DNA of 34,080 bases from a virus: IMG/VR virus record IMGVR_UViG_3300010413_000106, positions 1 through 34,080 of that record. The stretch is one strand, 5' to 3'. Each line of letters starts with the position of its first letter. Within the stretch, counting starts at the first letter, position 1. The position numbers were made by a program, and so were the translations under genes. Positions 8,784-18,167 of the stretch are shown piece after piece. Below the pieces are notes generated by a model. The model was given only the letters and a program-made list of their open reading frames with translations. It did no database searches and had not been told where the DNA came from.

Positions 8784-8814
8784 AAAAAAAGGGCAAGAGA
8801 TTTTTCTCTTGCCC
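8784..8814 (-). terminator. Rho-independent terminator inside the late block
   Basis: On the minus strand GGGCAAGAG (8814-8806) pairs with CTCTTGCCC (8799-8791) around a 6-nt loop and is followed at once by seven T (8790-8784). It lies between the 99-residue and 86-residue genes, so it would reduce transcription from the fibre block into the scaffold/capsid genes or separate two units. No obvious promoter follows. Confidence 0.85.
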
Positions 8815-8838
8815 TTCCATTTTTGGATCGGGTTAGAT

Positions 8839-9138
8839 CTAGCTTTCTTCTATCGCCAGGATAAACTGGCGAGCTGCGGCCTCCGCCGAGCCTGTCCCTA
8901 TTCTGAGTGTAGGCACCCCTTTCAGGGTACCCTCCACGACAGGAACGTAATCTCCTGCTGAGAACGTTGAAGTAAAGCCATTGATATCACAGGCTACGCC
9001 ATTGAAAACGGCCTGTAAAGCAAGTGTGCCAGTCAATGCGGAGGGGCACACATACCCCAAAAGGGTATCGCCCTTCATCTCCACGTCAACATAAGTACCC
9101 CCATTGGGGATCGTTGCTGTTCTGGTTGAAAAACTCAT
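8839..9138 (-). CDS. Small virion-type protein of unknown function
   Basis: This 99-residue protein starts MSFSTRTATIPNGGTYVDVE and is mostly beta-prone, with GTLALQAVFNGV and a helical end (AEAAARQFILAIEES). It has AGGAGATAAG before its ATG and lies between the fibre-associated gene and the 8.8 kb terminator. The pattern suits a small virion surface or spike component, but I cannot name a family. Confidence 0.55.
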   Translation of the reverse strand: MSFSTRTATIPNGGTYVDVEMKGDTLLGYVCPSALTGTLALQAVFNGVACDINGFTSTFSAGDYVPVVEGTLKGVPTLRIGTGSAEAAARQFILAIEES

Positions 9139-9146
9139 CTTATCTC

Positions 9147-9470
9147 CTATGCCGGTGCGGCTAGAGGTTCCTCGACCTCAAAGGAATGTATGTCAGTAGA
9201 CCATGTACCTAGAGGTAGGTTGACAATTCCCTGATAATACCAGATACCAGCGGTATCAAGATCGCCATCGACTGTTATGTAGTGTATCTGTCCATCGGAT
9301 CCATCCGTGACAAATGCGGCGGTCTTGTCAAAGGTAGTGTTATCTGGTTTCTGAAAACGTATTACCTTGCTTATGCAAACAGAACAATCGACGATGGCTT
9401 TGTCTTGATCTTTGACTGTGCCACCTATCGATGTCCCTATGTCGTTGATAAAAATATCACCAATCGCCAT
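9147..9470 (-). CDS. BppU-N-like small structural protein
   Basis: The 107-residue protein opens MAIGDIFINDIGTSIGGTVKDQD, then has VIRFQKPDNTTFDKTAAFVTDG and IWYYQGIVNLPLGTWSTD. This beta-sandwich pattern (KPDGT, FVTDGSDG, W..Q..V.LP.G.W.S) resembles the N-terminal domain of phage baseplate upper proteins, usually found next to receptor-binding proteins. It starts at a TAATG overlap with the preceding giant repeat protein, so it is translationally coupled to it. Likely part of the adsorption apparatus. Confidence 0.6.
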   Translation of the reverse strand: MAIGDIFINDIGTSIGGTVKDQDKAIVDCSVCISKVIRFQKPDNTTFDKTAAFVTDGSDGQIHYITVDGDLDTAGIWYYQGIVNLPLGTWSTDIHSFEVEEPLAAPA

Positions 9471-12031
9471 TATAACTCCAGTATCAAATCGCTATCCACG
9501 TTATCCGTAATGTAAAGCGCTGGATCTTTTTCTTGAGTGATGTACAAATGTTCCTCCAATGACGATGTGGTTATGTAAAGGTCATGCCACACCTTATCTC
9601 TCCAAGTGCCACTCACCCAAATGTCTCCAGCTATCGCCAGAGCTACGGCGAAGACTGCTTGCGGAGATATTGTGACAGACCCAAATATTACGGAAGGATC
9701 TACGGTACTAACAACCGATGTGGCAACACCAGTTAGCGCTAGGCTTCCATGTACCACAGTCGGATCGATTGTACTTGCCACAGAGGTAATACTCTGTGGC
9801 GTAACGGATAGGGATCCCTTCACCACTAGGGGTGCTACGCTATCCGTGATCGCAAACGACGGTTGCGGTGTTACGGAGGTACTGCCAAGTAGTACATATG
9901 GCCCGACGCTAGACGCAACTCCCGAAACTGTCGCTGTTACTGTTGTGCTACCCAACACAGTCGTTGGGTCAGCTTTGCCTGCTATCGTAGATACTGGTGT
10001 AGGAGTGATTATCACTCCGCCAGTTATTACGGATGGGTCTACAGAGCTGGCTACGGAGGAAACGGATAAAGGTGTAACTGTAACCGAGCTCTGTAAGACC
10101 GTTGGATCCGCAGACGATGCAACCGTATATACAGGGGATGGGGTTGCAGTCGTCGCATTCAAGTGTACAGTCGGCGCTACAACACTTGAAGGAGCAGTCG
10201 CCGGAGAAGGAGTAACATCAATGTCTCCCGCTTCCACATTGGGACCGGCGATCCTAGCAACCGAGCTCACGAATGCGCCGCTTACCGTCACGGAGCTCAG
10301 TATAACCGTTGGGTCTACCGTAGATGCTATTACCGAAACCGCATGTTGCCACGTGACTACAGTAGGCCCACTGGTGGACGCTATTGCACTACTATTAGCT
10401 GTAACAGTAGTGGAACCTAGTACCACGACAGGATTTGAACGATCTGAGATGGAAGAGGCTGCCGTTGGTGTAGCAGTCACAGAGGACTGGATTACTGATG
10501 GGTCAGCTTTTCCAACTACGGCGCTTGCTGGCGTGGGGGTTATGAGAACATCGCCCTCCGTTACTTCTGGTCCGAAGGAAGATGCTATAGCACTTGAAAT
10601 AGCAGGCGTAATTTGTAAAGAACTGAGTACCACTGTCGGTGGTACACTTACAGCTATAATATTACCATAAATCGGCGTAATTGTCAAGTCCCCAAGTACA
10701 ACAATCGGGTCATTTTTACCAGAAATCGCATAAACTGGTGCAGAAGTGACTGTTTGTGACCCTAAAACAGTCGTGGGATCAGCTTTTGAGGCAATTGCAG
10801 TAGCAGGGGAGGGGGTAAATGTAACATTGTTGACTACGGTAGGATCAACAGATGAGGCTATCGCACTTACTGGAGATGGAGCTACAACAGTCTCGAAGAC
10901 TGGATCAACTCCCGTGGCTCGAGCCGTAGCTGGTGCGGGGGCAATGATTTTCTCGGATACAGTGGGCACACTGATCCTAACATAGCTGACCTCGAGGCGC
11001 CTCTGAGCTGATCTCGTTGAGGACGCTATAGCTGAAACAGGTGTAGGCGCTAGTGTAAGACTTGACTGTATTACAATCGGTCCGAATGAGGAACTTATAC
11101 CCGAGACAGGGGTCGGGGTAAAGGTTACGTCTCCAGATCCAACATCAACAGTAGGATCGACACTGACTGCAATAGCAGATACCGAGGTCGGTGTCAGTGT
11201 TATACTACTCCTGACTACAGTGGGATCTATCCTGCTTGCTATTGCGCTTGAGGGAGAGGGGGTGTATGATGTATCGCCCTGGACTACTATCGGACCAGCA
11301 TTATTACCAATGGTATTTACCGCAGTCGGAGAGACAGTTACGGAACTCTGTACGACTGTGGGGTTTACAGAACTTGCGATTGCATTGATTGGAGATGGCT
11401 CTATCGGAGGAGACGAAATCACCACGGTAGGATCAATCGAGCTAACGATTGCATTCCTTGCAGTGGGTGTCAGTGTGATCGAGCCGAGAACTACTGTGGG
11501 GTTGTTTCTGTTGGCGATGGTGTTTATCGCCGCTGGAGTGACCGTCACATCACCAGCAGGTGCATCAGGCGTCTCCAGGACTGCATGAGAACACTCTAAG
11601 AAGTTACCAGCAGTCGCGTAACTAACATACACACGGATGCGCAAGTCGCCATAGTTGGTGATATTGTCTGCTTCCGTGCCCGTGAGGGTAAAGCTGTACT
11701 CCGCGAAACCCGTTGTTAGTGTAGTGTTGTCGTATGACGCCGAGCCAATAGTCGTGGTGCCTTGAATTAGGTAAACAGTAGCGTTTAGTCCTTTATTGGT
11801 GGCATTGACCCGCAATCTGTATTTTACGACGTGCCCTGTAGAGCTCTCTGGATCGGTAATACTACCAAGAGCTACCTCACACGTGGCTACCTGGTTGGCA
11901 TTCGATGATACGTAATCGCTATCTGATGGCGTTACCTCATCGAGCTTGTCGTAAGCCGTGGTAGGCGTAGTTGGCGTTACCGTGAACTGAGTTAGCGTGA
12001 TGTCGCTGGATGGTCTGCCGTACTGTGTCAT
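9470..12031 (-). CDS. Giant beta-repeat fibre-like protein 2
   Basis: The 853-residue protein has three parts. Residues 1-160 form a beta-sandwich-like domain (DEVTPSDSDYV, GHVVKYRLRV, LTGTEADNITNYGDLRIRVYV) that clearly matches the C-terminal domain of the preceding giant protein. Residues 163-790 are about 28 tandem copies of a 21-23 residue unit with consensus near TVTPTPVSAIASSVDPTVVLGS. A C-terminal 60 residues (GDIWVSGTWRDKVWHDLYIT, LYITQEKDPALYIT, LYITDNVD) carry three LYIT repeats. It starts at TAATG with the previous gene's stop. The repeat array suggests an elongated fibre or stalk exposed on the virion. Repeat 8 is degenerate and carries a basic insertion. No enzymatic motif seen. 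Confidence 0.75.
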   Translation of the reverse strand: MTQYGRPSSDITLTQFTVTPTTPTTAYDKLDEVTPSDSDYVSSNANQVATCEVALGSITDPESSTGHVVKYRLRVNATNKGLNATVYLIQGTTTIGSASYDNTTLTTGFAEYSFTLTGTEADNITNYGDLRIRVYVSYATAGNFLECSHAVLETPDAPAGDVTVTPAAINTIANRNNPTVVLGSITLTPTARNAIVSSIDPTVVISSPPIEPSPINAIASSVNPTVVQSSVTVSPTAVNTIGNNAGPIVVQGDTSYTPSPSSAIASRIDPTVVRSSITLTPTSVSAIAVSVDPTVDVGSGDVTFTPTPVSGISSSFGPIVIQSSLTLAPTPVSAIASSTRSAQRRLEVSYVRISVPTVSEKIIAPAPATARATGVDPVFETVVAPSPVSAIASSVDPTVVNNVTFTPSPATAIASKADPTTVLGSQTVTSAPVYAISGKNDPIVVLGDLTITPIYGNIIAVSVPPTVVLSSLQITPAISSAIASSFGPEVTEGDVLITPTPASAVVGKADPSVIQSSVTATPTAASSISDRSNPVVVLGSTTVTANSSAIASTSGPTVVTWQHAVSVIASTVDPTVILSSVTVSGAFVSSVARIAGPNVEAGDIDVTPSPATAPSSVVAPTVHLNATTATPSPVYTVASSADPTVLQSSVTVTPLSVSSVASSVDPSVITGGVIITPTPVSTIAGKADPTTVLGSTTVTATVSGVASSVGPYVLLGSTSVTPQPSFAITDSVAPLVVKGSLSVTPQSITSVASTIDPTVVHGSLALTGVATSVVSTVDPSVIFGSVTISPQAVFAVALAIAGDIWVSGTWRDKVWHDLYITTSSLEEHLYITQEKDPALYITDNVDSDLILEL
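9640..11545 (-). repeat. Tandem array of about 28 diverged 63-69 bp repeats
   Basis: This DNA array encodes the TVTPTPVSAIASSVDPTVVLGS-type units of the 853-residue protein. Units are diverged at the DNA level, and the conserved core is the codons for (V/I)(D/N)PTVV. The array also creates long antisense open frames that are not genes. Confidence 0.85.
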
Positions 12032-15000
12032 TAGTAGGCCTCTATCTCTACAAGCAGATCAGCATAATCTACAATGCTATCGGCTTGAGCAGATGATAAA
12101 GTTTCCTCGCCGTCTGTCCATGTGGCGGGAACATCTGTGTAAGTCCACTCAGCAACCGTCGTGGTATTCTCTTTTAGCCTTACCTTCATGTTGGTAGTGC
12201 CAGCATCGGGGTTTTTCCGATAGCGGAACTTCACCTTATGGAGGACGTTAGTTCCTGGATCAAGTACATCTTGGAACGTCGCTCGGTAGATGGAGGAACC
12301 AGGATCCTCAGGCGATTTGATATAATCGTTATCGTCTGGTGTAACCTCGTCTATGGACATCCATAGGTTTGTATTCTGGTTTAGCTCATTCAACCAGAGC
12401 CCTACAAGATCGTCACCGTTGGGGTAGTATGTATCCTCTCCAGCAAACACATCGCCAGTTATACTGTATGTCACACAAGTGACCGCTGTTGGTGTCAAGG
12501 TGACATTGTTTATAACAGTTGGGTCTATTGAGCTTGCTATCGAGTGTACAGGGGTCGGAGTGTATGAAATATTTCCGTGAATAACCACTGGATCGACTTT
12601 GGCGGCGATTGACGAAACAGCAGTGGGTGATAGCGTCAGCGAACTTTGTACAACAGTTGGGTTCACACTCGAGGCGATTGAGCTGACAGATACGGGTTGT
12701 ATGACGATGTCACCCGCCAATACATCTGGACCAACAGAGCTTGTTATCGCATATACCGCAGTAGGTGTTGCCGTTGTTGAGCTTTGTAATACAGTGGGAC
12801 CGACAGAACTTCCGACGCCGGAAACTATTCCAGTGAGTGTCAGGCTTGACTGGATAACAAACGGATCAACCGATGATACTACCGATGATACTACCGCAGG
12901 GGTGTAAGTGATACTACTCTGCACGACAGTCGGATCCACGCTATCCACAATAGCAAAGCCGGCAGTCGGAGACAGGGTTATACTACCCTGAATGACAGCG
13001 GGATTTACGCTGGATGCTATAGATGATACCGCAGAGGGAGATGCCGTGGTTGAGGATTGAACTACAGTTGGATCTGACTTACCAGCAACCGCACTGACTG
13101 CACTAGGTGATACTTGTACCCCTCCACCTAATACAAATGGATCAGCGCCGGTAGCTCTTGCCCACACAGCACTTGGGGACGCAGTGACCGATCCTAAGAC
13201 CACGGTTGGAGCTACCGAACTCGTGATTACATTGGTTGCGCTTGGGCTAAGAGTTATACTACCTAAAACTACATCAGGATCAGCTTTATTACCTATAGCT
13301 GATGCTGGTGTAGGTGTTGCAGTAGTCGAACCCAAAACTGTAGTTGGGTTTACGCTGCTCGACACACTACCCACAGGCGAAGGAGTAGCAGTCAGCGAAC
13401 CAAGTATGACAGTCGGATCGACCTTATTAGTTATTGAAGAAACAGGGGTTGCGGTGACAGTCGTGTCACCTAAGACTACTGTCGGATTGACAGTAGAGCC
13501 AATCGTATTTGTTGCGGTTGGCGTTAGAGTAAGACTGCCTTGAATTACCGTTGGATCTATAGAACTTGCTACAGATGTCACGGGCGATGGTGCTACAAGT
13601 ATATCTTTACTACCAAATGTGTACTGTGCTATCGGATAACCCATTCCAGACCATGTGGTAATCCGATCAAGGGCTGCCTTCACGGAAGAGATTATCACAG
13701 ATGGATCTATGGAACTAGCTATGGCATTTCTGGCACTTGGCACTAAGGTAAGACTACCTTGAACAACAGCAGGATCAACCTTATTAGTTATTGAGGAGAC
13801 AGGTGTTGTAGTGACAGTTATATCACCCAGGATAACTGTTGGATTGACAGTAGAGCCAATCGCATTCGTCGCAGTTGGGGTGATCGTTAGAGAGCCAAGT
13901 ACAACAGTGGGATCTACTGCGGTTGCTTTAGCCTCACACGGAATATTGCCACCCTCCCAATCGTCAATGGTAACAGTGTTATCGTAAATTTTTACGCCAA
14001 CATAGCCACTGGCGATGTATTCAGATGTATCTGTATAGCTAAGAATTTCAATCCCGTTTCTGTAAACTTTGATGGTATAGTCAATGATTTCTGCACGAAC
14101 AACGTCGCCAACCTGGAAGGCAATATCGCTTACGTAGTCCAGTACAGACCCAAAAGATGAGCCATTGTAGTAATAGATATTTGCTTGTTTTACTGGTGGA
14201 GCGTATGTTGGCTGATTACCAGTAAATGTTATGACATAAAATCTGTCAGTGCCTCCTGCCCCCTCTGCACGTAGTACAAGACCACAGTCGTTAGCAGAGA
14301 TAGTTTGCAAGACTAGCTGTGCATATTCACCTGCGAATGCAGATCCACCAGTATATATCGAGTAACTATCACCACTTCCTACATTGTTATATCCTAAACC
14401 GCTACCGTTCTTTCTTACACCATAGAAATCGGCGTGGGTAGTCCAGTTGCCAGTAAGTTCGCCCTCTGAGCCGGTGAAGTCTTCTTTGGCAGACAAGACA
14501 ACTGTGACACTACCTAGTACAACAGTTGGATCTACTTTATTGGTTATTGTGGAGACTTGTGTGGGAGTGACTGTGACACTCCCCAATACAGTAGTTGGGT
14601 TTACACTAGAGGCTACCCCTGTCACAGCGGCGGGTGTGACTGTCTCATCGCCTCCAGAGATATCTACAGTAGGATCTACCTTGCCTGTGACTGCACTTGC
14701 GGGAGATGGCGAGAGTAAAAGGCCAAGCACATACTCGTTGAACCACATCGGGCCAGTATCTCTGCCCTCAGCAGGGTCATTTTCAACGATATAGCCGACA
14801 ACTACCTCGCCAGATGAGTTTGTATAATAGCGTAGTTGCTGGAAGTCAATGGTGACATCGGTGCCTGTGTCCAGAGTAATGCCTGTTGTCCACGATCCAT
14901 TGTATGTGGCTAAGAACAGATCTTCATTAGTGATATCAGAGTAGATAAGATAAACATTACCTTGACCGTCACCAGTGGCTTGAGCAGATAGCATATTGCT

Positions 15001-17064
15001 ACCACCCTCTGCTCGGTTGACGGTTATCGATCCTATCTGATTTGCAGTGCCCAAACTGCCATTCGTAGCAATCCTGTACCACATTGTATTATCCGAGTTG
15101 CGGAAGACAAACATAACTTTCTCGTCACCGCTATCGTCCCAATAAACAGGTTGAGCAATACCCTTCGAGTTGTTGTTGTTGGCACCAGACGCAGCGGAGA
15201 TAGCCGACCTGCCAGATAGTGTCCCTCCAGATGACAGGTTCCTATACCACATGTTACCTGAGCCGTTAGTAATTTCCTGGTAGCCAATATGCGTCAGGTT
15301 ACTTGCGCCAACAGTAGCAGTTACCCATGTCCAGTTTGTTGTCGCTTCAGCGTCGAGGTTATTTGCACTCCCCCATGACCCTGAGGTTCTGCGTTTGTAC
15401 GATATACGCTCGTAACCACCTACAGTCTCACGGTAAAAGCACCATGCGTCTCCATCAGAGAGCACCACTCCTGCTACGGCTTGGTCAGTACAGGTTATAC
15501 CTGTGACTATCGCCTGCCCAACAGTCTGCCACGTATCAGGATTGGAGGAGGCGCTCGACATATTGAATGTGTGATAATAGACTGATGCACCTTTGTGTTG
15601 AAAGATATGGAGTGTGTCACCAATTTGCTGGACTTGACCACTCTCGAAATCGCTGTAGGTTGAGCTTGGCCTGTTAGTTCCATCTATCTCAAACCATGTG
15701 GCACCATCATCCGTTGACTTGACCATGATTGGCGTATTTCCAGCGCCACCGGCCTTGGACGTGTGCTCCATCGGGAAATATAAGTTTCCGTTATCGTCTT
15801 GGAATGGGCCACAACTTTGCGGGCTCTCAATGAAACATCCACCGACTAACCCGTAAGTGTAATTGGCTTCAAATGAAATGGCTCTGTAGTTGTCTAGGAG
15901 TGTGCCATCGCTCTCTACTACTCTGATCTCGACAGTATCGCCGTCATCCAGCTCTCCGTAAGTAGAGGGTGTATCATAACGGCGCATGAGCATGAGCGCC
16001 CACTCAAACTCAGTGTGCTCATTTTGTAGGGTGTCACTTGTAGTTAGATTGTCGTTCTCTATAGCGTGACCAGCAGTAAACGTCTCCGATGACCCTGAGA
16101 GCAGGTTTGTAGTGGCGTCATTATCTAAGAACTGCGCTGAAAAGTCAGCGATGACGGCAGTGTGGTTGTCATTTAGATGGACACCACAATCGTACCAAGT
16201 GCCGCCGTTGATACGGAACTGCAATTTGTACGAATGGGTTTCGGCTACCCCGTTATTCTCCTCGATCTCAAGACGTAAACGGAATGGTACACCCATATCG
16301 ATTGTGGTGGGTGCAACGTTGAGTGCGGCCAACCAACCACCATCGGTGTTTAGTGCAGTGCTATCGTCCCTAAAACGCCAGTTTGTACAGTTCAGACCAA
16401 CAAAGCTATCAATGACTGTGGGATCCACCTTGTTACATATCGCACTTGCGGGCGTTGGGGTTGCTGTGGTGGACGACTGTAGTATCGTGGGGTTTACCCG
16501 ACCAGCTATTGTAGTGACAGCGCTTGGCGTGACAACTACAGGCGGATTGTTTACATTGATCGTGGGATAGTTAGTGTATGTGAAGGTTTGCCCATCGACC
16601 ACCCTAAGCTGTATGCTTTCTCCACCTGTGAACTGTCCATCGACAAGGTATATTGTGGCTACCACCTCGATATAGACATCAGCGTCTACGTTTGAGTTAG
16701 TAGCTGGATCGGTGGCGCTGTTGATACAAGCGGCGTTAGTGGTATCGTAGGGAGTGCTTGAGGATAGCCTCTGCGAGGTGTCCTCGTCATGAGTGTTGTA
16801 TGTGCTTTCGTAAATTCTTACATCGGTAGTTCCGCTGAGTGGTGTCCATCCCCCACTGTCAATGTTGAACTCGAAGCTAAATGGCAAAACGCCAGCTTTA
16901 GAGTTTGTATTGTGACACTCTACTCTGACCTGTACACGACCAGAAGTTCCAACATCCATGTCGAGAGCCTGGTTGTTGCCAGTACCCAACGCGGTAGAAG
17001 ACGCCTCATTAGCGTCGTCTGAGAAAAATCTATAATTGTCTTGGTTGTATGATGGTTGGGTCAT
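12031..17064 (-). CDS. Giant modular fibre/adsorption protein 1 with beta-propeller-like and repeat domains
   Basis: The 1677-residue protein reads as modules. Residues 1-170 and 225-400 are two related beta domains (FEFNIDSGGWTPL / LQFRINGGTWYDC; SIQLRVVDGQTF / VEIRVVESDGTLL). Residues 405-785 look like a beta-propeller with a BNR/Asp-box unit (STDDGATW, 450-457). Residues 870-1040 resemble a concanavalin/LamG-type carbohydrate-binding fold. The 21-23 residue repeat occurs about 26 times: twice between the first modules, then around and after the LamG-like part to about 1545. Residues 1550-1677 repeat the domain that opens the next gene. It starts at TAATG with the preceding stop. The architecture fits a glycan-binding adsorption protein. 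I see no clear sialidase active site. Confidence 0.75.
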   Translation of the reverse strand: MTQPSYNQDNYRFFSDDANEASSTALGTGNNQALDMDVGTSGRVQVRVECHNTNSKAGVLPFSFEFNIDSGGWTPLSGTTDVRIYESTYNTHDEDTSQRLSSSTPYDTTNAACINSATDPATNSNVDADVYIEVVATIYLVDGQFTGGESIQLRVVDGQTFTYTNYPTINVNNPPVVVTPSAVTTIAGRVNPTILQSSTTATPTPASAICNKVDPTVIDSFVGLNCTNWRFRDDSTALNTDGGWLAALNVAPTTIDMGVPFRLRLEIEENNGVAETHSYKLQFRINGGTWYDCGVHLNDNHTAVIADFSAQFLDNDATTNLLSGSSETFTAGHAIENDNLTTSDTLQNEHTEFEWALMLMRRYDTPSTYGELDDGDTVEIRVVESDGTLLDNYRAISFEANYTYGLVGGCFIESPQSCGPFQDDNGNLYFPMEHTSKAGGAGNTPIMVKSTDDGATWFEIDGTNRPSSTYSDFESGQVQQIGDTLHIFQHKGASVYYHTFNMSSASSNPDTWQTVGQAIVTGITCTDQAVAGVVLSDGDAWCFYRETVGGYERISYKRRTSGSWGSANNLDAEATTNWTWVTATVGASNLTHIGYQEITNGSGNMWYRNLSSGGTLSGRSAISAASGANNNNSKGIAQPVYWDDSGDEKVMFVFRNSDNTMWYRIATNGSLGTANQIGSITVNRAEGGSNMLSAQATGDGQGNVYLIYSDITNEDLFLATYNGSWTTGITLDTGTDVTIDFQQLRYYTNSSGEVVVGYIVENDPAEGRDTGPMWFNEYVLGLLLSPSPASAVTGKVDPTVDISGGDETVTPAAVTGVASSVNPTTVLGSVTVTPTQVSTITNKVDPTVVLGSVTVVLSAKEDFTGSEGELTGNWTTHADFYGVRKNGSGLGYNNVGSGDSYSIYTGGSAFAGEYAQLVLQTISANDCGLVLRAEGAGGTDRFYVITFTGNQPTYAPPVKQANIYYYNGSSFGSVLDYVSDIAFQVGDVVRAEIIDYTIKVYRNGIEILSYTDTSEYIASGYVGVKIYDNTVTIDDWEGGNIPCEAKATAVDPTVVLGSLTITPTATNAIGSTVNPTVILGDITVTTTPVSSITNKVDPAVVQGSLTLVPSARNAIASSIDPSVIISSVKAALDRITTWSGMGYPIAQYTFGSKDILVAPSPVTSVASSIDPTVIQGSLTLTPTATNTIGSTVNPTVVLGDTTVTATPVSSITNKVDPTVILGSLTATPSPVGSVSSSVNPTTVLGSTTATPTPASAIGNKADPDVVLGSITLSPSATNVITSSVAPTVVLGSVTASPSAVWARATGADPFVLGGGVQVSPSAVSAVAGKSDPTVVQSSTTASPSAVSSIASSVNPAVIQGSITLSPTAGFAIVDSVDPTVVQSSITYTPAVVSSVVSSVDPFVIQSSLTLTGIVSGVGSSVGPTVLQSSTTATPTAVYAITSSVGPDVLAGDIVIQPVSVSSIASSVNPTVVQSSLTLSPTAVSSIAAKVDPVVIHGNISYTPTPVHSIASSIDPTVINNVTLTPTAVTCVTYSITGDVFAGEDTYYPNGDDLVGLWLNELNQNTNLWMSIDEVTPDDNDYIKSPEDPGSSIYRATFQDVLDPGTNVLHKVKFRYRKNPDAGTTNMKVRLKENTTTVAEWTYTDVPATWTDGEETLSSAQADSIVDYADLLVEIEAY
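12480..13930 (-). repeat. Tandem array of about 20 diverged repeats in giant protein 1
   Basis: This array encodes the C-terminal run of (V/I)DPTVV units of the 1677-residue protein. Further units of the same family lie at about 14470-14700 and 16390-16540. Together with the next gene there are about 54 copies. Confidence 0.85.
12810..12823. repeat. TTCCGACGCCGGAA (copy 2 of a dispersed near-palindrome family)
   Basis: This is one transition away from the perfect palindrome at 6133 and 32459. Its reverse complement is exactly the copy at 26202-26215. It lies within codons for SGVGS of the repeat protein. Confidence 0.75.
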
Positions 17065-17399
17065 TAGAAGAAGTCTGGATCAGACATAGCACGCTCTCGT
17101 ATTGCTACGAAATTGTCATTGTCGGTATACTCTCCTGCCAGAGCCGCTTTCCGATGCGGGAAGGATCTTACAAAATAATACATATCAAACGCAAAGCGAT
17201 CTACTGGAAACCATTGATCTTGCATCCAGATATAATAATCACTTTGCCAAACCAAATAAGGACGCTCCTGCTTATCAGGGTGCCTCATGCAGATGACTTG
17301 CACACCATGTCTAGGTGCATCCCAAGGCTCTCCCTGAGAACTATCCCAAGTTGTTCCATCTGTATAGTAAATCCTAAACGAGATAAAATTTGTCTCCAT
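17064..17399 (-). CDS. Small aromatic-rich protein of unknown function
   Basis: This 111-residue protein is rich in Trp, Tyr and Phe (FISFRIYYTDGTTWDS, YLVWQSDYYIWMQDQWFPVDR) and ends DPDFF. It overlaps the preceding gene by 26 nt, with GGAGG 9 nt before its ATG, and its stop overlaps the start of the giant fibre gene as TAATG. The coupling suggests a virion or chaperone role in the adsorption block. I do not recognise the family. Confidence 0.6.
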   Translation of the reverse strand: METNFISFRIYYTDGTTWDSSQGEPWDAPRHGVQVICMRHPDKQERPYLVWQSDYYIWMQDQWFPVDRFAFDMYYFVRSFPHRKAALAGEYTDNDNFVAIRERAMSDPDFF

Positions 17400-17955
17400 T
17401 GGTCGGTGCCTCCGTTAGAGCACTAAAAGCCAGAAGTTTACTAGAGCCTGTGTAATCAGTTACGTTCGTGATTTGCCCATTTAGAGCAACACTATCATAG
17501 AAGATAATGGTTCTGCCAATATAGTGATCATCGGTGGCCTCGGTAAGATCCGTGGTCATGGAGGTGGGCGTCAGTGTACCAGTAATGGCACTGCCCTGCT
17601 CAACCAGCGTAGTCATACTCTCTGTATTGTGCATAGCACTTATATTACCATACGTTTCCACAAGGATACATTGATCCTCTACCGCTTTCGTGGCGCTGTC
17701 TACTACCATGATCTCTATCTGACTTGCGGTAAGCTCTGCGCCAGTCAGTTGGAATTCCCACGCTCCATTTGTGTAGGTTGGAAGAGTGCCGATATTGGCT
17801 TGCGCACCTCCATCCTTCGAGATCTTGACATCTCCTGTAGCTGGTGTCCAATCACCACCTGCGGCAAAATCCTGAGATCCAGCTTTGATTATTGGAACTC
17901 TGATATGTGTGCCAGATGCAGTTGCTACGCCATATTTTCGTAATATTGCACTCAT
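17374..17955 (-). CDS. Virion structural protein, fibre block
   Basis: The 193-residue protein has the segment DWTPATGDVKISKDGGAQAN near residue 35, followed by ELTASQIEIMVVDSATKAVEDQ. This pattern recurs, from memory, in structural proteins of many environmental phages, close to tail-fibre genes. The C-terminal half (GRTIIFYDSVALNGQITNVTDYTG) is beta-rich. The ATG overlaps the upstream stop (ATGA), with AGGAG just before. It probably belongs to the distal tail or adsorption apparatus; the exact role is unknown. Confidence 0.6.
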   Translation of the reverse strand: MSAILRKYGVATASGTHIRVPIIKAGSQDFAAGGDWTPATGDVKISKDGGAQANIGTLPTYTNGAWEFQLTGAELTASQIEIMVVDSATKAVEDQCILVETYGNISAMHNTESMTTLVEQGSAITGTLTPTSMTTDLTEATDDHYIGRTIIFYDSVALNGQITNVTDYTGSSKLLAFSALTEAPTNGDKFYLV

Positions 17956-18167
17956 GTTACTCCTCTCAGTATACCTCTAGGCATCTCTTTCCTACCTGTC
18001 GTAGATGCGTCCTCTAGAATGTAAACCTCCAAAACAGTTTGGCTTAGACGAGCTTTTGTAGTGCTTGGTTGCACAAACGCCTCGATCACATTCTGTGTAA
18101 CTAAGCCTTTTTGCGTGCTAGGCTCTATAAAGACCTCTACCACATCTTGAGTTATTCTGCCTGCCAT
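17952..18167 (-). CDS. Small three-repeat structural protein
   Basis: I chose the ATG at 18167 (71 residues). It overlaps the upstream stop as TAATG and has AAAGGA 8 nt before it, better than the ATG 18 nt upstream. The protein holds three copies of an 18-19 residue unit: ITQDVVEVFIEPSTQKG, VTQNVIEAFVQPSTTKA, LSQTVLEVYILE. Such TQxVxEV repeats are known to me from short proteins near phage fibre genes. A beta-strand trimerising or spacer role is a guess. Confidence 0.65.
   Translation of the reverse strand: MAGRITQDVVEVFIEPSTQKGLVTQNVIEAFVQPSTTKARLSQTVLEVYILEDASTTGRKEMPRGILRGVT

Noticed and set aside
9606-10670. 354-codon plus-strand frame opposite the second giant repeat protein
   Set aside because: It is the antisense of the tandem repeats: its own product is a periodic Thr/Val/Gly-rich sequence with 21-23 residue period, it lacks a ribosome site, and the sense protein is well supported. 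Similar antisense frames at 10746-10985, 11220-11588, 12599-12907, 13184-13543 and 14447-14794 are rejected for the same reason.
9640-13930. Repeat arrays considered as CRISPR or non-coding satellites
   Set aside because: The units are diverged, directly adjacent without unique spacers, a multiple of three in length, and keep one protein pattern in a single open frame.
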